Below, one piece after another: positions 52,369 through 61,459 of a stretch of DNA of 64,000 bases (position 1 is its first letter; the number at the start of each line of letters is the position of its first letter). The notes under the pieces were generated by a model. The model saw only the letters and a program-made list of their open reading frames with translations. It searched no databases and had not been told where the DNA came from. The stretch covers positions 4,588,001 to 4,652,000 of the forward strand of contig NZ_BLLB01000002.1 of the NCBI RefSeq assembly GCF_010723735.1, written 5' to 3'. This DNA is from Mycolicibacterium hippocampi (lineage in GTDB: Bacteria; Actinomycetota; Actinomycetes; Mycobacteriales; Mycobacteriaceae). The position numbers were made by a program, and so were the translations under genes.

Positions 52369-52449
52369 TCAGTAGGTCTTCTCGTCCATCGCCAGGAACA
52401 CGGAAAATCCCAGCAACAGCGTGATAAGTACGACGGCATAGGTCATCAT
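52369..52449 (-). CDS. 26-residue membrane peptide
   Basis: Reads MMTYAVVLITLLLGFSVFLA then MDEKTY: one transmembrane helix and a short charged tail, similar in build to single-helix subunits such as KdpF or CydX but not recognisably either. GGAG lies 3 bp before the first ATG and 6 bp before the second, so the second ATG (25 residues) may be used. A good promoter (52492-52520) lies upstream. It stands alone between the 52030 gene and the Gly-rich protein. Confidence 0.6.
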   Translation of the reverse strand: MMTYAVVLITLLLGFSVFLAMDEKTY

Positions 52450-52491
52450 GGGCTCCGGGGTTCTGCGCTCGAGGTTCGAACTGCGAACACG

Positions 52492-52520
52492 AGTCTAACC
52501 AATGTTGACACCCCTGACAA
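52492..52520 (-). promoter_or_regulatory. sigma-A-type promoter of the small membrane peptide
   Basis: On the minus strand: TTGTCA (52520-52515), 17 bp, TAGACT (52497-52492). Start of transcription is expected near 52485, giving a leader of about 35 nt before the ATG. Confidence 0.5.
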
Positions 52521-52640
52521 TTACTGTGACCTATTCCAGCAACGACAACGCCATCCGGTAACACGATCCTGGCCTCCCCGCCGGGGGTGGCGCCCTCCGA
52601 TCAGCGGGGTGACGTCGCAGCTGTCGGTACGCTGTGAGCC

Positions 52641-53426
52641 ATGGAAGGCGCATTGCTCGTTTTGATCCTGCTGGTCGTCGCGGCGATCGGGGCAGGCGTC
52701 TACGCGACCGCCAACGCCTCGAAGAAGCGCAGCGCAGCATCACTGGCCGACGCGAAGGCCGACGCCCGCCGCGTCATCGAACGGCTGGGTGGGCAGGTGT
52801 TCGCCCTCTCCGGCACCGACGACGCCTCCAAGCAGGCCCTGGCCGACGCTTCCGAGCGCTACACCGCGGCGTCCTCCCAGATCGACCAGGCCACCACAGG
52901 GCGCCAGGCCGAACTGGCCAAGGAGAGCGCGATGGAAGGGCTCTACTACGTGCGGGCGGCGCGCATCGCGATGGACATGGACCCGGGGCCTGAGCTGGAG
53001 TCGCTGTCAGGTCAGCGGACGGCCGGTACCGTCACCGAGGACCGCCGCGTGCAGTTCGAGGGACGCGAGATCGAGGCGTCACCGGTCCCCTCGCAGCGCA
53101 CCCCCAACTATTACCCGGGCGGCCGGGTCGCGGGTCGCCCGGTACCGGCAGGCTGGTACTCCGAACCGTGGTGGAAGCCCGCGCTGGTCGCGGGCGCGTG
53201 GGGCATGGGCTCGGTGCTTCTGTTCAGTGCGTTGTTCTCCGGGATGGGCGGCGTCGGCTACGACGCCCAGGCGTTCGAGAACGGCTACGGGGACGGATAC
53301 GGCGACGGCCTCGCCGCCGGCCAGGACGGTGGCGGCTTCGACGGCGGCGACACCGGTGGCGGCTGGGACTCCGGCGGAGGCGATTGGGGCGGCAGCGACT
53401 TCGGCGGCGACTTCGGCGGTTTCTAG
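52641..53426 (+). CDS. membrane protein with Gly-rich tail (unknown)
   Basis: 261 residues. N-terminal transmembrane helix at about 4-22 (LLVLILLVVAAIGAGVYATA), a helical, probably coiled-coil segment about 30-110 (ADAKADARRVIERLGGQVF...), a linker, a second hydrophobic segment about 178-200 (LVAGAWGMGSVLLFSALFSG), and a Gly/Asp-rich tail (GGGWDSGGGDWGGSDFGG). The tail resembles those of TPM-domain and other surface membrane proteins but without the TPM domain. Convergent with nei (7-bp gap). Function unknown. Confidence 0.7.
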   Translation: MEGALLVLILLVVAAIGAGVYATANASKKRSAASLADAKADARRVIERLGGQVFALSGTDDASKQALADASERYTAASSQIDQATTGRQAELAKESAMEGLYYVRAARIAMDMDPGPELESLSGQRTAGTVTEDRRVQFEGREIEASPVPSQRTPNYYPGGRVAGRPVPAGWYSEPWWKPALVAGAWGMGSVLLFSALFSGMGGVGYDAQAFENGYGDGYGDGLAAGQDGGGFDGGDTGGGWDSGGGDWGGSDFGGDFGGF

Positions 53427-53433
53427 CCGTGCC

Positions 53434-54228
53434 TCAGCTCTGACAGCCGGGGCACCAGAACAGGTTGCGCCCCTCCAACACCGTGGTCCGGATGCCCGTC
53501 CCACACACCCGGCACGGATCCAAGGCGCGGCGGTAGACGTATGTTCGCGGCCGGCCCTGCCGGTATGACGGTGCGCCGCGGTCGTGTTCGGGTCGCACGA
53601 CGATGATCTTTCCTCTGCGAACTCCGACCTTCATCAGCGCGACGAGGTCGGTCCACATCGCGTCGAATTCGTCGGCGGTGATCGTCGTACCGGGGCGCAG
53701 CGGGTCGATCCGGTGGCGGTAGAGCAGCTCACTCCGGTACACGTTGCCCACCCCGGCCATCACTGCCTGATCCATCAGCAGCGCCCCGATGGGCCTGCGG
53801 GACTTGGTGATTCGTCGCCATGCAAGCTGCGGGTCGGCGTCGGCGCGCAACGGGTCGGGTCCCAGCTTGGCGACCACGTCGACGACCTCGGGTTCCTCGA
53901 TCACCTCGCAGACCGTCGGGCCCCGTAGGTCGGTGCCGTACTCGGTGCCCAGCATCCGCATGCGCACCTGCCCGACGGGTAACGGCAGTGGCACGGGCTT
54001 TTCGGTGAACGTCCCGTACAGCCCCAGGTGCACATGCACCACCCGACCGCCCTCGTAGTGGTGGAACAGATGCTTGCCCCAGGCGGTGGCCTTCTTCAGC
54101 ACCCGGCCGCTCACCATCGCAGCGCCGCCTTCGAAACGCCCCTGCGGGCTCGAGACCACCACCGGCGCACGGCCGAAACGACGCTGATGCTGCCGGGCAA
54201 GCCGGTGCAGCGTGTGCCCCTCGGGCAT
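53434..54228 (-). CDS. nei: Fpg/Nei-family DNA glycosylase
   Basis: 264-residue base-excision repair glycosylase/AP lyase. Catalytic Pro2 and Glu3 in MPEGHTLHR, helix-two-turn-helix (DQAVMAGVGNVYRSELLYRHRIDP), and C-terminal zinc finger CRVCG...FWCPGC. PEGHT is the endonuclease VIII form, matching Rv2464c (Nei2). Removes oxidised pyrimidines. 3 bp after rpiB. Confidence 0.94.
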   Translation of the reverse strand: MPEGHTLHRLARQHQRRFGRAPVVVSSPQGRFEGGAAMVSGRVLKKATAWGKHLFHHYEGGRVVHVHLGLYGTFTEKPVPLPLPVGQVRMRMLGTEYGTDLRGPTVCEVIEEPEVVDVVAKLGPDPLRADADPQLAWRRITKSRRPIGALLMDQAVMAGVGNVYRSELLYRHRIDPLRPGTTITADEFDAMWTDLVALMKVGVRRGKIIVVRPEHDRGAPSYRQGRPRTYVYRRALDPCRVCGTGIRTTVLEGRNLFWCPGCQS

Positions 54229-54231
54229 CGG

Positions 54232-54705
<474 letters not shown>

Positions 54706-54732
54706 GCGGACACCCTACATTTGTCCCCTGCT

Positions 54733-54771
54733 CCGCGAACGCGCGCGTTTGCGCAGCAACACGCCGCCAGG
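54733..54771. repeat. intergenic repeat, family 1 (copy C, degenerate)
   Basis: CGCGAACGCGCGCGTTTGCG followed by CAGCAACACGCCG aligns with the family 1 core GCGAGCGyGCGTGTTTGCACACGACACGCCG. It lies between rpiB and the oxygenase gene on the minus strand. The distal arm is not well kept. Confidence 0.45.
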
Positions 54772-54814
54772 CATGTGTGTTCTTGTCGCACTCGTCGGCC
54801 GCGACAGCGGCGTT

Positions 54815-55774
54815 TCAGCCCACCGTGATGGCGTCGAGCCGCTCCTTGATGAACGCCGCCGACGTGACGGGAGGCAGTCCGGACACCTTGCCGATGGGCG
54901 GCTCCAGCGGGGTGACGACCGCGTCGTGGTTGGCCTCGTAGAAGTAGATGAGCGACACCAGGTCTTCTTCGGGGGCATGCCGTTGCGGTGGCAGCACCCG
55001 GTGCCGCCCTGACGGCCAGCGCCGTCCGCTCCAGTACTCCAGGAGATCACCGATGTTCACCGTCAGGGCATCGGGGTCATACGGCGCGTCTTCCCAGCCC
55101 GCCTCCTCGGAGTACACCTGCAGCCCGCCGGCGCCGGGCTCGCGGTCCAGGATGGTGACCGTCCCGAAGTCGGTGTGCGGTCCGATGCGGAACTGGCCGG
55201 GTTCCGGCTCGCCCACCACGCTGACAGGTGGGTAGTGGTTGATGTTCATCGTCCATGTCGGCGTGCTCGCCATGGCCGCGAACGGGTTCGCGGCCAGGCC
55301 GAGCGCGTGTGCGAACAACGCCAGAAGTTCGTCGGCGACCCGCCGCATCTGAGCGGTGTATTCGGTGACCAGTCGCTCGAGTGAGGGCACCTCGGCCGGC
55401 CAGACGTTGGGAGCGAACCAGATCCGGTCGACGTCGACGTCCCCCGTCGCGGTCTCGGCGCCGAGGCTGAAACTCTCCTTCAGATCCGGTGGGGTCTCCG
55501 TCCCTTCGGAGTAGGCGTTGGCCTCCGCACCGGGGGCCAACCAGCCGTGTCCACCCACGGCAACCGAGTAGCCGGCCTTGACCTGGTCGGGCTGGCCGAA
55601 GAACTCACGGGCCGCCGCCCGAACCCTCTGCGTCAGCGCCGGGTCCACACCGTGACCGCGGACCAGGATGAACCCTGCTCGCTGCAGACCTGCGTCGACG
55701 TCGGCGGCGATCTCGCCGGCACTGGGGCCGCCTTGGTGCCACCGTGAAAGATCAATGGTCGCAATGGTACTCAC
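54815..55774 (-). CDS. 2-oxoglutarate/Fe(II) oxygenase, isopenicillin-N-synthase family
   Basis: 319-residue non-haem iron dioxygenase. N-terminal DIOX_N domain (ATIDLSRW...QRAGFILVRGHGVDPALTQRVRAAAREFFGQP). Iron ligands His and Asp in RIGPHTDFGTVTIL, second His and Arg of the 2OG/co-substrate site in WPSGRHRVLPP. Could be an oxidase or hydroxylase of small molecules; no biosynthetic cluster surrounds it. Its GTG start is 9 bp after the deaminase stop, so the two are an operon. Confidence 0.87.
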   Translation of the reverse strand: MSTIATIDLSRWHQGGPSAGEIAADVDAGLQRAGFILVRGHGVDPALTQRVRAAAREFFGQPDQVKAGYSVAVGGHGWLAPGAEANAYSEGTETPPDLKESFSLGAETATGDVDVDRIWFAPNVWPAEVPSLERLVTEYTAQMRRVADELLALFAHALGLAANPFAAMASTPTWTMNINHYPPVSVVGEPEPGQFRIGPHTDFGTVTILDREPGAGGLQVYSEEAGWEDAPYDPDALTVNIGDLLEYWSGRRWPSGRHRVLPPQRHAPEEDLVSLIYFYEANHDAVVTPLEPPIGKVSGLPPVTSAAFIKERLDAITVG

Positions 55775-55783
55775 TGGCCGTCC

Positions 55784-56227
55784 TCACTCACCGATGTCCT
55801 CCGCCCACAGGTCCGGGTTGGAGGCGATGAACTCCTGCATCATCGTCACGCAACGCTCGTCGTCGAGCAGGGTGACCGACACCCCGTTCTCGGCCAGCCA
55901 GTGGTGGCCCCCGGCGAAGGTCCGACTCTCGCCGATGACCACGGCACCGATGTTGAACTGCCGCACCAACCCACTGCAGTACCAGCACGGTGAGAGCGTG
56001 GTGACCATCACCGTCGACCGGTAGCCGCGTTGCCGACCCGCGTTGCGGAACGCGTCGGTCTCGGCGTGGATGGACGGGTCATCGAGTTGGACGCGCCGGT
56101 TGTGGCCACGGCCGAGCAGGGTCCCGTCGGTCGAGAACAGCGCGGCGCCGATCGGGATACCGCCTTCGGACAACCCCTTTCGCGCCTCCTCTACGGCGAC
56201 GTCGAGCATCTCCAGTGGCGAGCTCAC
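55784..56227 (-). CDS. nucleoside/cytosine deaminase-like protein
   Basis: 147-residue zinc deaminase. HAE motif in DPSIHAETDAFRNAG (zinc His and catalytic Glu) and PCWYC motif in TLSPCWYCSGLV (zinc Cys pair). Closest in layout to yeast-type cytosine deaminase and guanine deaminase. GTG at 56227 with GAGAAGG upstream. In an operon with the 2OG-Fe oxygenase, raising the possibility of a joint base-modification or purine route (inference). Confidence 0.85.
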   Translation of the reverse strand: MSSPLEMLDVAVEEARKGLSEGGIPIGAALFSTDGTLLGRGHNRRVQLDDPSIHAETDAFRNAGRQRGYRSTVMVTTLSPCWYCSGLVRQFNIGAVVIGESRTFAGGHHWLAENGVSVTLLDDERCVTMMQEFIASNPDLWAEDIGE

Positions 56228-56289
56228 ACCTTCTCGGCGGTGATCTTCGAGCGGCACAGAAGCAAGTATGCCGCGCCGGCGAGCCCGCG

Positions 56290-56910
56290 TCAGTCGAAGA
56301 CGGGCGGCTCGGTGCGGGTGCGCTTGAGCTCCCAGAAGTGCGGGTAAGAGGCGAAGATCACCGAGGCGTCCCACAGCTTGCCCGCGTCTTCGCCGCGCGG
56401 GATGCGCGACAGCACCGGCCCGAAGAACGCCACGCCGTTGACGTGGATCGTCGGCGTTCCGACGTCCTCGCCGACCGCGTCCATTCCGGCGTGGTGACTC
56501 TCCCGCAGCGCGGCGTCGTAGGTGTCGCTGGTCGCCGCGTCCGCCAGTTCGGCGGGCAGTCCCGCCTCCTCGAGGGACTCCCTGATCACCTGGCTGAAAT
56601 CGCTGTCGAAGTCGCGATAGCCCTTGTCGTGGATCCGGGTGCCCATCGCGGTGTAGAGCGGTCCGAGCACGTCGGCGCCGTTGGCCCTTTCGGCGGCGAT
56701 CGCCACGCGCACCGGTCCCCACGCCGTCTTCATCATCTCCTGGTACTCCTCGGGCAGATCCCTACCCTCGTTGAGCACCGCCAGGCTCATCACGTGGAAC
56801 CGCACGTCGATGTCGCGGACTTTCTCCACTTCCAGGATCCAGCGCGAAGTGATCCAGCACCACGGACACAGCGGATCGAACCAGAAATCGGCGCGGGACT
56901 TCTCGGGCAT
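56290..56910 (-). CDS. DsbA-like mycothiol-linked oxidoreductase (Rv2466c type)
   Basis: 206-residue thioredoxin-fold DsbA-family protein. Active site CPWC at 15-18 in FWFDPLCPWCW, cis-Pro loop GTPTIHVNGVAFFGPV near 164-179. M. tuberculosis Rv2466c (207 residues) is a mycothiol-dependent reductase that also activates some nitro-prodrugs. It may transcribe with the upstream minus-strand genes. ATG at 56910. Confidence 0.92.
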   Translation of the reverse strand: MPEKSRADFWFDPLCPWCWITSRWILEVEKVRDIDVRFHVMSLAVLNEGRDLPEEYQEMMKTAWGPVRVAIAAERANGADVLGPLYTAMGTRIHDKGYRDFDSDFSQVIRESLEEAGLPAELADAATSDTYDAALRESHHAGMDAVGEDVGTPTIHVNGVAFFGPVLSRIPRGEDAGKLWDASVIFASYPHFWELKRTRTEPPVFD

Positions 56911-57006
56911 GGGTTGGTCCTCTCGTCGAAGCTGTGACACACGTCGCTTCAGCACAACCATCGGCGCCCGTCGTGTCTTCCCGTGGCCAGGCTAGTGTTG
57001 ACGAGC

Positions 57007-59592
57007 GTGGCCCTTCCTAATCTGACCCGCGACCAGGCCGCCGAGCGCGCCGCCCTCGTGACCGTAGACAGCTACCACATCGCGTTGGACCTGACCGACG
57101 GCAGCGGCAAGCCCGGCGAGCGCACGTTCCGTTCGCTGACCACCGTCGAGTTCGACGCACTGGCCGGCGCCGACACCTATATCGACCTGGCCGCGGAGCA
57201 GATCCGCAGCGCTACGCTCAACGGCACCGACATCGATGTGTCGGGCTACGACGAGTCGACCGGCGTGCAGCTGACCGGCCTGGCCGAGCACAACGTCCTG
57301 GTGATCGACGCGGACTGCCGCTACTCGAACACCGGCGAGGGCCTGCACCGCTTCGTGGACCCCGTCGACGACGAGGTGTACCTGTACTCGCAGTTCGAAA
57401 CCGCCGACGCCAAGCGGATGTTCGCCTGCTTCGACCAACCCGATCTCAAGGCTGTCTTCAACGTCAGCGTGACCGCGCCGGCGCACTGGGAGATCATCTC
57501 CAACGGTGCCACCGTCGAGGTCGCCCAGGCCGATCCCGCCAAGCAGCACACCTTCGCAGCCACCCCGCGGATGAGCACCTATCTGGTGGCGCTGATCGCC
57601 GGACCGTACGCACGGTGGGATGACGTGTATTCCGATGTCCACGGCGAGATCCCGCTCGGCATCTTCTGCCGCAAGTCCCTGGCTGAGTACATGGACGAAG
57701 ACCGGCTGTTCACCGAGACCAAGCAAGGCTTCGCCTTCTACCACGACAACTTCGGCACCCCGTATGCCTTCGGCAAGTACGACCAGCTTTTCGTCCCTGA
57801 GTTCAACGCCGGCGCGATGGAGAACGCCGGAGCGGTGACCTTCCTCGAGGACTACGTCTTCCGGTCGAAGGTGACCCGGGCGTCGTACGAACGTCGCGCC
57901 GAGACGGTGCTGCACGAGATGGCCCACATGTGGTTCGGCGATCTGGTGACGATGCAGTGGTGGGACGACCTGTGGCTCAACGAATCGTTCGCGACATTCG
58001 CCTCGGTGCTGTGCCAGGCCGAGTCCACCGAGTACACCCAAGCATGGACGACGTTCGCCAACGTCGAGAAATCCTGGGCCTACCGGCAGGATCAGCTGCC
58101 GTCCACCCACCCGGTGGCCGCCGACATCCCCGACCTGCACGCCGTCGAGGTGAATTTCGACGGCATCACCTACGCCAAAGGCGCCAGCGTGCTCAAGCAG
58201 CTGGTGGCCTACGTCGGCTTGGAGGCGTTTCTCGCCGGCCTGCGGGACTACTTCCGAGACCACGCATTCGGCAACGCTACGTTCGGCGATCTCCTTGGCG
58301 CGCTGGAGAAGTCCTCGGGTCGTGACCTGTCGGGCTGGGGCCGGCAGTGGCTCAAGACCACCGGGCTGAACACGTTGCGTCCGGAATTCGACGTCGACGC
58401 CGACGGCAGGTTCACCCGGTTCGCCATCGATCAGGGCGGCGCCAAACCGGGTGCCGGCGAGACCCGGGTTCACCGGCTGGCGGTCGGCATCTACGACCAG
58501 GACGCGACCGGCAAGCTGGTGCGGGTGCACCGCGAGGAGCTCGACGTCGAGGGTGAGACCACCGAAGTACCTGCACTGCAAGGTGTTCCGCGGGGGAAGC
58601 TGGTCCTGGTCAACGACGACGACCTGACCTACTGCTCGCTGCGGCTGGATCCCGAGTCGTTGCAGACGGTGCTGACCCGCATCGCCGACATCGCCGAGCC
58701 TCTCCCCCGCACCCTGGCCTGGTCGGCGGCCTGGGAGATGACCCGCGACGCGGAGTTGCGCGCCCGCGACTTCGTCGCACTCGTGATGAGCGGTTTGCAT
58801 GCCGAGTCCGAGGTGGGAGTGGCGCAGCGCCTCATCCTGCAGGCGCAGACCGCGCTGAGTTCCTACGCCGAACCGGACTGGGCGGCCGCGAATGGCTGGC
58901 CTGCCTTCGGAGATGCGCTGCTGGACCTGGCGCGTGAGTCGGCTCCCGGTTCGGACCACCAGTTGGCCTTCGTCAACGCGCTGTGCACCTCGGTGCTATC
59001 CCCGAACCACGTCGCTGTGTTGTCGACCCTGTTGGACAACGAACCCGCAGCGGTGAACATGGAGGGCCTGGTACTCGACACCGACCTGCGGTGGCGCATC
59101 GTGACCGCGCTTGCCGCCAGCGGAAACCTCGATGCCGACGGTGCCGAGACCCCGTTCATCGACGCCGAGGCCCACAACGATCCCACCGCTGCCGGGCGCC
59201 GCCACGCCGCCGCCGCGGCGGCCGCACGGCCACAGGCACCGGTCAAGGAGTCCGCGTGGCAGCAGGTGGTCGAGGATGACACGCTGGCCAACATCACGGC
59301 GCGGGCGATCATCGGCGGCTTCGTGCGTCCCGGTCAGGGTGAGCTGCTGGCACCGTTCCGGGCCAGGTACTTCGAGGCCATCTCCGGTGTGTGGGAGCGG
59401 CGTTCGAGTGAGGTCGCGCAGACCGTCGTCATCGGGTTGTACCCGTCCTGGGACATCAGCCAGGAGGCGTTGGACGCCGCCGACGAGTTCCTCGCCGATC
59501 CCGACGTGCCGCCGGCACTGCGCAGGCTGGTGCTGGAGGGCCGCGCAGGGGTCGAACGTTCGCTGCGGGCAAGGGAATTCGACGCCGGCTGA
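57007..59592 (+). CDS. pepN: aminopeptidase N
   Basis: 861-residue M1 zinc metallopeptidase that removes N-terminal residues. GTG start (VALPNLTRDQ) gives the length recalled for Rv2467. Exopeptidase motif GAMEN at 269-273, zinc site HEMAH at 303-307 with the third ligand Glu in WLNESFA about 20 residues later, and catalytic Tyr in the FDGITYAKGASVL region. Cytoplasmic; no signal peptide. Confidence 0.97.
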   Translation: MALPNLTRDQAAERAALVTVDSYHIALDLTDGSGKPGERTFRSLTTVEFDALAGADTYIDLAAEQIRSATLNGTDIDVSGYDESTGVQLTGLAEHNVLVIDADCRYSNTGEGLHRFVDPVDDEVYLYSQFETADAKRMFACFDQPDLKAVFNVSVTAPAHWEIISNGATVEVAQADPAKQHTFAATPRMSTYLVALIAGPYARWDDVYSDVHGEIPLGIFCRKSLAEYMDEDRLFTETKQGFAFYHDNFGTPYAFGKYDQLFVPEFNAGAMENAGAVTFLEDYVFRSKVTRASYERRAETVLHEMAHMWFGDLVTMQWWDDLWLNESFATFASVLCQAESTEYTQAWTTFANVEKSWAYRQDQLPSTHPVAADIPDLHAVEVNFDGITYAKGASVLKQLVAYVGLEAFLAGLRDYFRDHAFGNATFGDLLGALEKSSGRDLSGWGRQWLKTTGLNTLRPEFDVDADGRFTRFAIDQGGAKPGAGETRVHRLAVGIYDQDATGKLVRVHREELDVEGETTEVPALQGVPRGKLVLVNDDDLTYCSLRLDPESLQTVLTRIADIAEPLPRTLAWSAAWEMTRDAELRARDFVALVMSGLHAESEVGVAQRLILQAQTALSSYAEPDWAAANGWPAFGDALLDLARESAPGSDHQLAFVNALCTSVLSPNHVAVLSTLLDNEPAAVNMEGLVLDTDLRWRIVTALAASGNLDADGAETPFIDAEAHNDPTAAGRRHAAAAAAARPQAPVKESAWQQVVEDDTLANITARAIIGGFVRPGQGELLAPFRARYFEAISGVWERRSSEVAQTVVIGLYPSWDISQEALDAADEFLADPDVPPALRRLVLEGRAGVERSLRAREFDAG

Positions 59593-59603
59593 CCTTCGGC
59601 CCC

Positions 59604-59659
59604 CGAGCGCGCGGGTCTGCACACCGACGCGCCGCTCACAGCGTGCGTGGACGCACGCT
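59604..59659. terminator. intergenic repeat, family 1 (copy D) with hairpin; likely terminator
   Basis: CGAGCGCGCGGGTCTGCACA (from 59604) followed by CCGACGCGCCGCTC matches family 1, then AGCGTGCGT-GG-ACGCACGCT (59640-59659) forms a perfect 9-bp stem. Between the convergent pepN and the 59709 gene. Confidence 0.65.
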
Positions 59660-59708
59660 CGTCGATGTCGAGGGTCGGCTCAATGCCCGGCATCGCAGAT
59701 ATTCACCG

Positions 59709-60191
59709 CTATGCGGCAGGCATGTTGGGGCAGAGTTCGCCGAGGGCGCCGGCGGCGTCGTTCATCGGAGTGGCTATCTCGAGCATCTCCTCGAGCGTCT
59801 CCGACTGTTCCGGACCGCCCGAGTCAACACGTTCGGACATCGCCAACCGGTCGGCCGCGTCAGCCCACTCGGTTAGGTGCTGCTTGATCTCGGGCGTCGA
59901 AACGGAATCGGCCGCGGTGTGAACCATCATCGCCATCTGCGTGTACTGCTCGACAACCGTTTGAGGGTCGCTCGGCAACGTCGCGCCCTGAGCCGGAGTC
60001 AACGTTTCTGCTGCTGCCTGCCATTGGCGGGCAGTACCTTCCACCACCGCACAGTCCGCCTTTCTCTGCGGTGACGCTGGCTCAGGGATGAGCCACATCG
60101 CCGCCAGGACCGCCGCCACGGTGGCAGCCGCGGTACTCGCGATCCAGATCCAACGCACCCGGACTGACCTCTGCGACTCCGTGGAACTCAT
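59709..60191 (-). CDS. membrane-anchored small protein, partner of EspA/E-like gene
   Basis: 160 residues: basic N-terminus, one transmembrane segment at about 12-35 (IWIASTAAATVAAVLAAMWLI), then an outer domain of helices with two Cys (ADCAVVEG and ELCPNMPA) that may form a disulfide. No recognised domain. Its ATG overlaps the 60188 stop (ATGA), so it is translationally coupled to the large protein; it may protect against, or help export, that protein. Both ideas are inference. Confidence 0.7.
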   Translation of the reverse strand: MSSTESQRSVRVRWIWIASTAAATVAAVLAAMWLIPEPASPQRKADCAVVEGTARQWQAAAETLTPAQGATLPSDPQTVVEQYTQMAMMVHTAADSVSTPEIKQHLTEWADAADRLAMSERVDSGGPEQSETLEEMLEIATPMNDAAGALGELCPNMPAA

Positions 60192-61303
60192 TGCGACCGT
60201 GACACCGTAGGTCGATCGGGGTCGAGTTCGAGAACGCTGCCCGACGGATCCGGGACGTAAAGGGTGAGTCGTGGATTGTCGGCTTGCAGTCGGTACACGT
60301 CCTTGATGTCAATGGGGTCCCAGTCGTTGAACCCCTTCGTGAATGGCACCTTGCTTTCGAAGTGGAAAAGGTGTTCCGCCTCGAGGTCGTGGGTGATCCA
60401 CTGGGCCTGATACCAGGCCCCGTCACGTTGAACCCAGCGCACATGACCGGCGTCGTTGCTGAAGCCCTCCCCGGTCACCCGGAACCGGTATGCCTCCTTC
60501 ACGACTACCGGCGGAACTTCACCCCAACCGTTGGGCGGTGGTGCAACCACGTCCTGCAGTGCCGTGGTGCCCCCAACCACCGGCGGATCGACACTGCGAT
60601 GCCAGGGCTTCGGAACCGCTGTCGGCCCCATCGGCGGGCCCCCACCAGGGCCTGGCGGGTACGCCTGGCCAAGCTCCCATCTGCCACCGCCGGGCGCGGA
60701 ATCTGGTGGCGGTGGCGGATCGAACGGGTAGGTCCACGGCGAGTCCTCGTCGCCGACAGCATTGAGTGGACCGTCACCGGGTCCAACTTCATCTCCGGGC
60801 CCGAGTTTGAGCTCACTCCGCAGCGACTGGTACTCGGAGCCGATGCCACTGATCCGGCCGGCGATCTGGGCCATATCCGTGTGCGAACGTTGCAGGATCT
60901 CGACGACCTCACCGCTGCCTCGGCTGACCACCGGGTAAAGCATCCGCTCGCCCTGCGGGGTCTGGGGCACCGTGGCTGCGGCGTTCGTCACCCAGTCCCG
61001 CACCGCGTCGAGATCCCGCCGCCCCGCGGTCACGACCGCAGCCGACCTGTCGACCTCAGCACGCAGTCGTCGGTCGAGACGCGCCGCTCCTCCGAGAACA
61101 CCCGCGTGCTGGTCGTTGGCGACGGCGTAGGCATCCGACGCCGGGCCCTGCCAGCGTTCTCCGGGCCTGGCTGCCTGCACCTGCGACTGCAACCGCAACA
61201 GCGTTGCGCTCTGGTCGAATGCGGAGCCGTCCTGCGGAAGGCCCTCACCGAAGGTGGCACGCGCCTTCGCCCATACCGCCATGAACGCGTCCAGCACGCC
61301 CAA
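60188..61303 (-). CDS. EspA/EspE-like ESX-associated protein with variable C-terminal domain
   Basis: 371 residues from a TTG start (GGGGAGG 7 bp upstream). Helical N-terminal half with a WXG-type turn (ERWQGPASDAYAVANDQ, about 48-64), like EspA/EspE and other ESX substrates. A Pro/Gly-rich linker (about 195-270) follows. The C-terminal domain of about 100 residues (KEAYRFRVTGEGFSNDAGHVRW... to the end) is rich in aromatic residues and unknown to me. This head-linker-effector build is that of mycobacterial polymorphic toxins. No esx, eccC or pe/ppe genes are nearby. Translationally coupled to the 59709 gene. Confidence 0.65.
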   Translation of the reverse strand: MGVLDAFMAVWAKARATFGEGLPQDGSAFDQSATLLRLQSQVQAARPGERWQGPASDAYAVANDQHAGVLGGAARLDRRLRAEVDRSAAVVTAGRRDLDAVRDWVTNAAATVPQTPQGERMLYPVVSRGSGEVVEILQRSHTDMAQIAGRISGIGSEYQSLRSELKLGPGDEVGPGDGPLNAVGDEDSPWTYPFDPPPPPDSAPGGGRWELGQAYPPGPGGGPPMGPTAVPKPWHRSVDPPVVGGTTALQDVVAPPPNGWGEVPPVVVKEAYRFRVTGEGFSNDAGHVRWVQRDGAWYQAQWITHDLEAEHLFHFESKVPFTKGFNDWDPIDIKDVYRLQADNPRLTLYVPDPSGSVLELDPDRPTVSRSQ

Positions 61304-61459
61304 CGCCCGAACCTCCCCTCAACGGCCCGCAGTCCATTTTAAGGTCGCCTCGGCGCCGGTTCGCGCACCAACTACGTCACCGCCAGAGTGAAGCCACGGT
61401 CATGGTCGCCGGGCGATTCGCGACCCGGAATGATATTTCGCGGCGGGAGGCCGCGAAGG

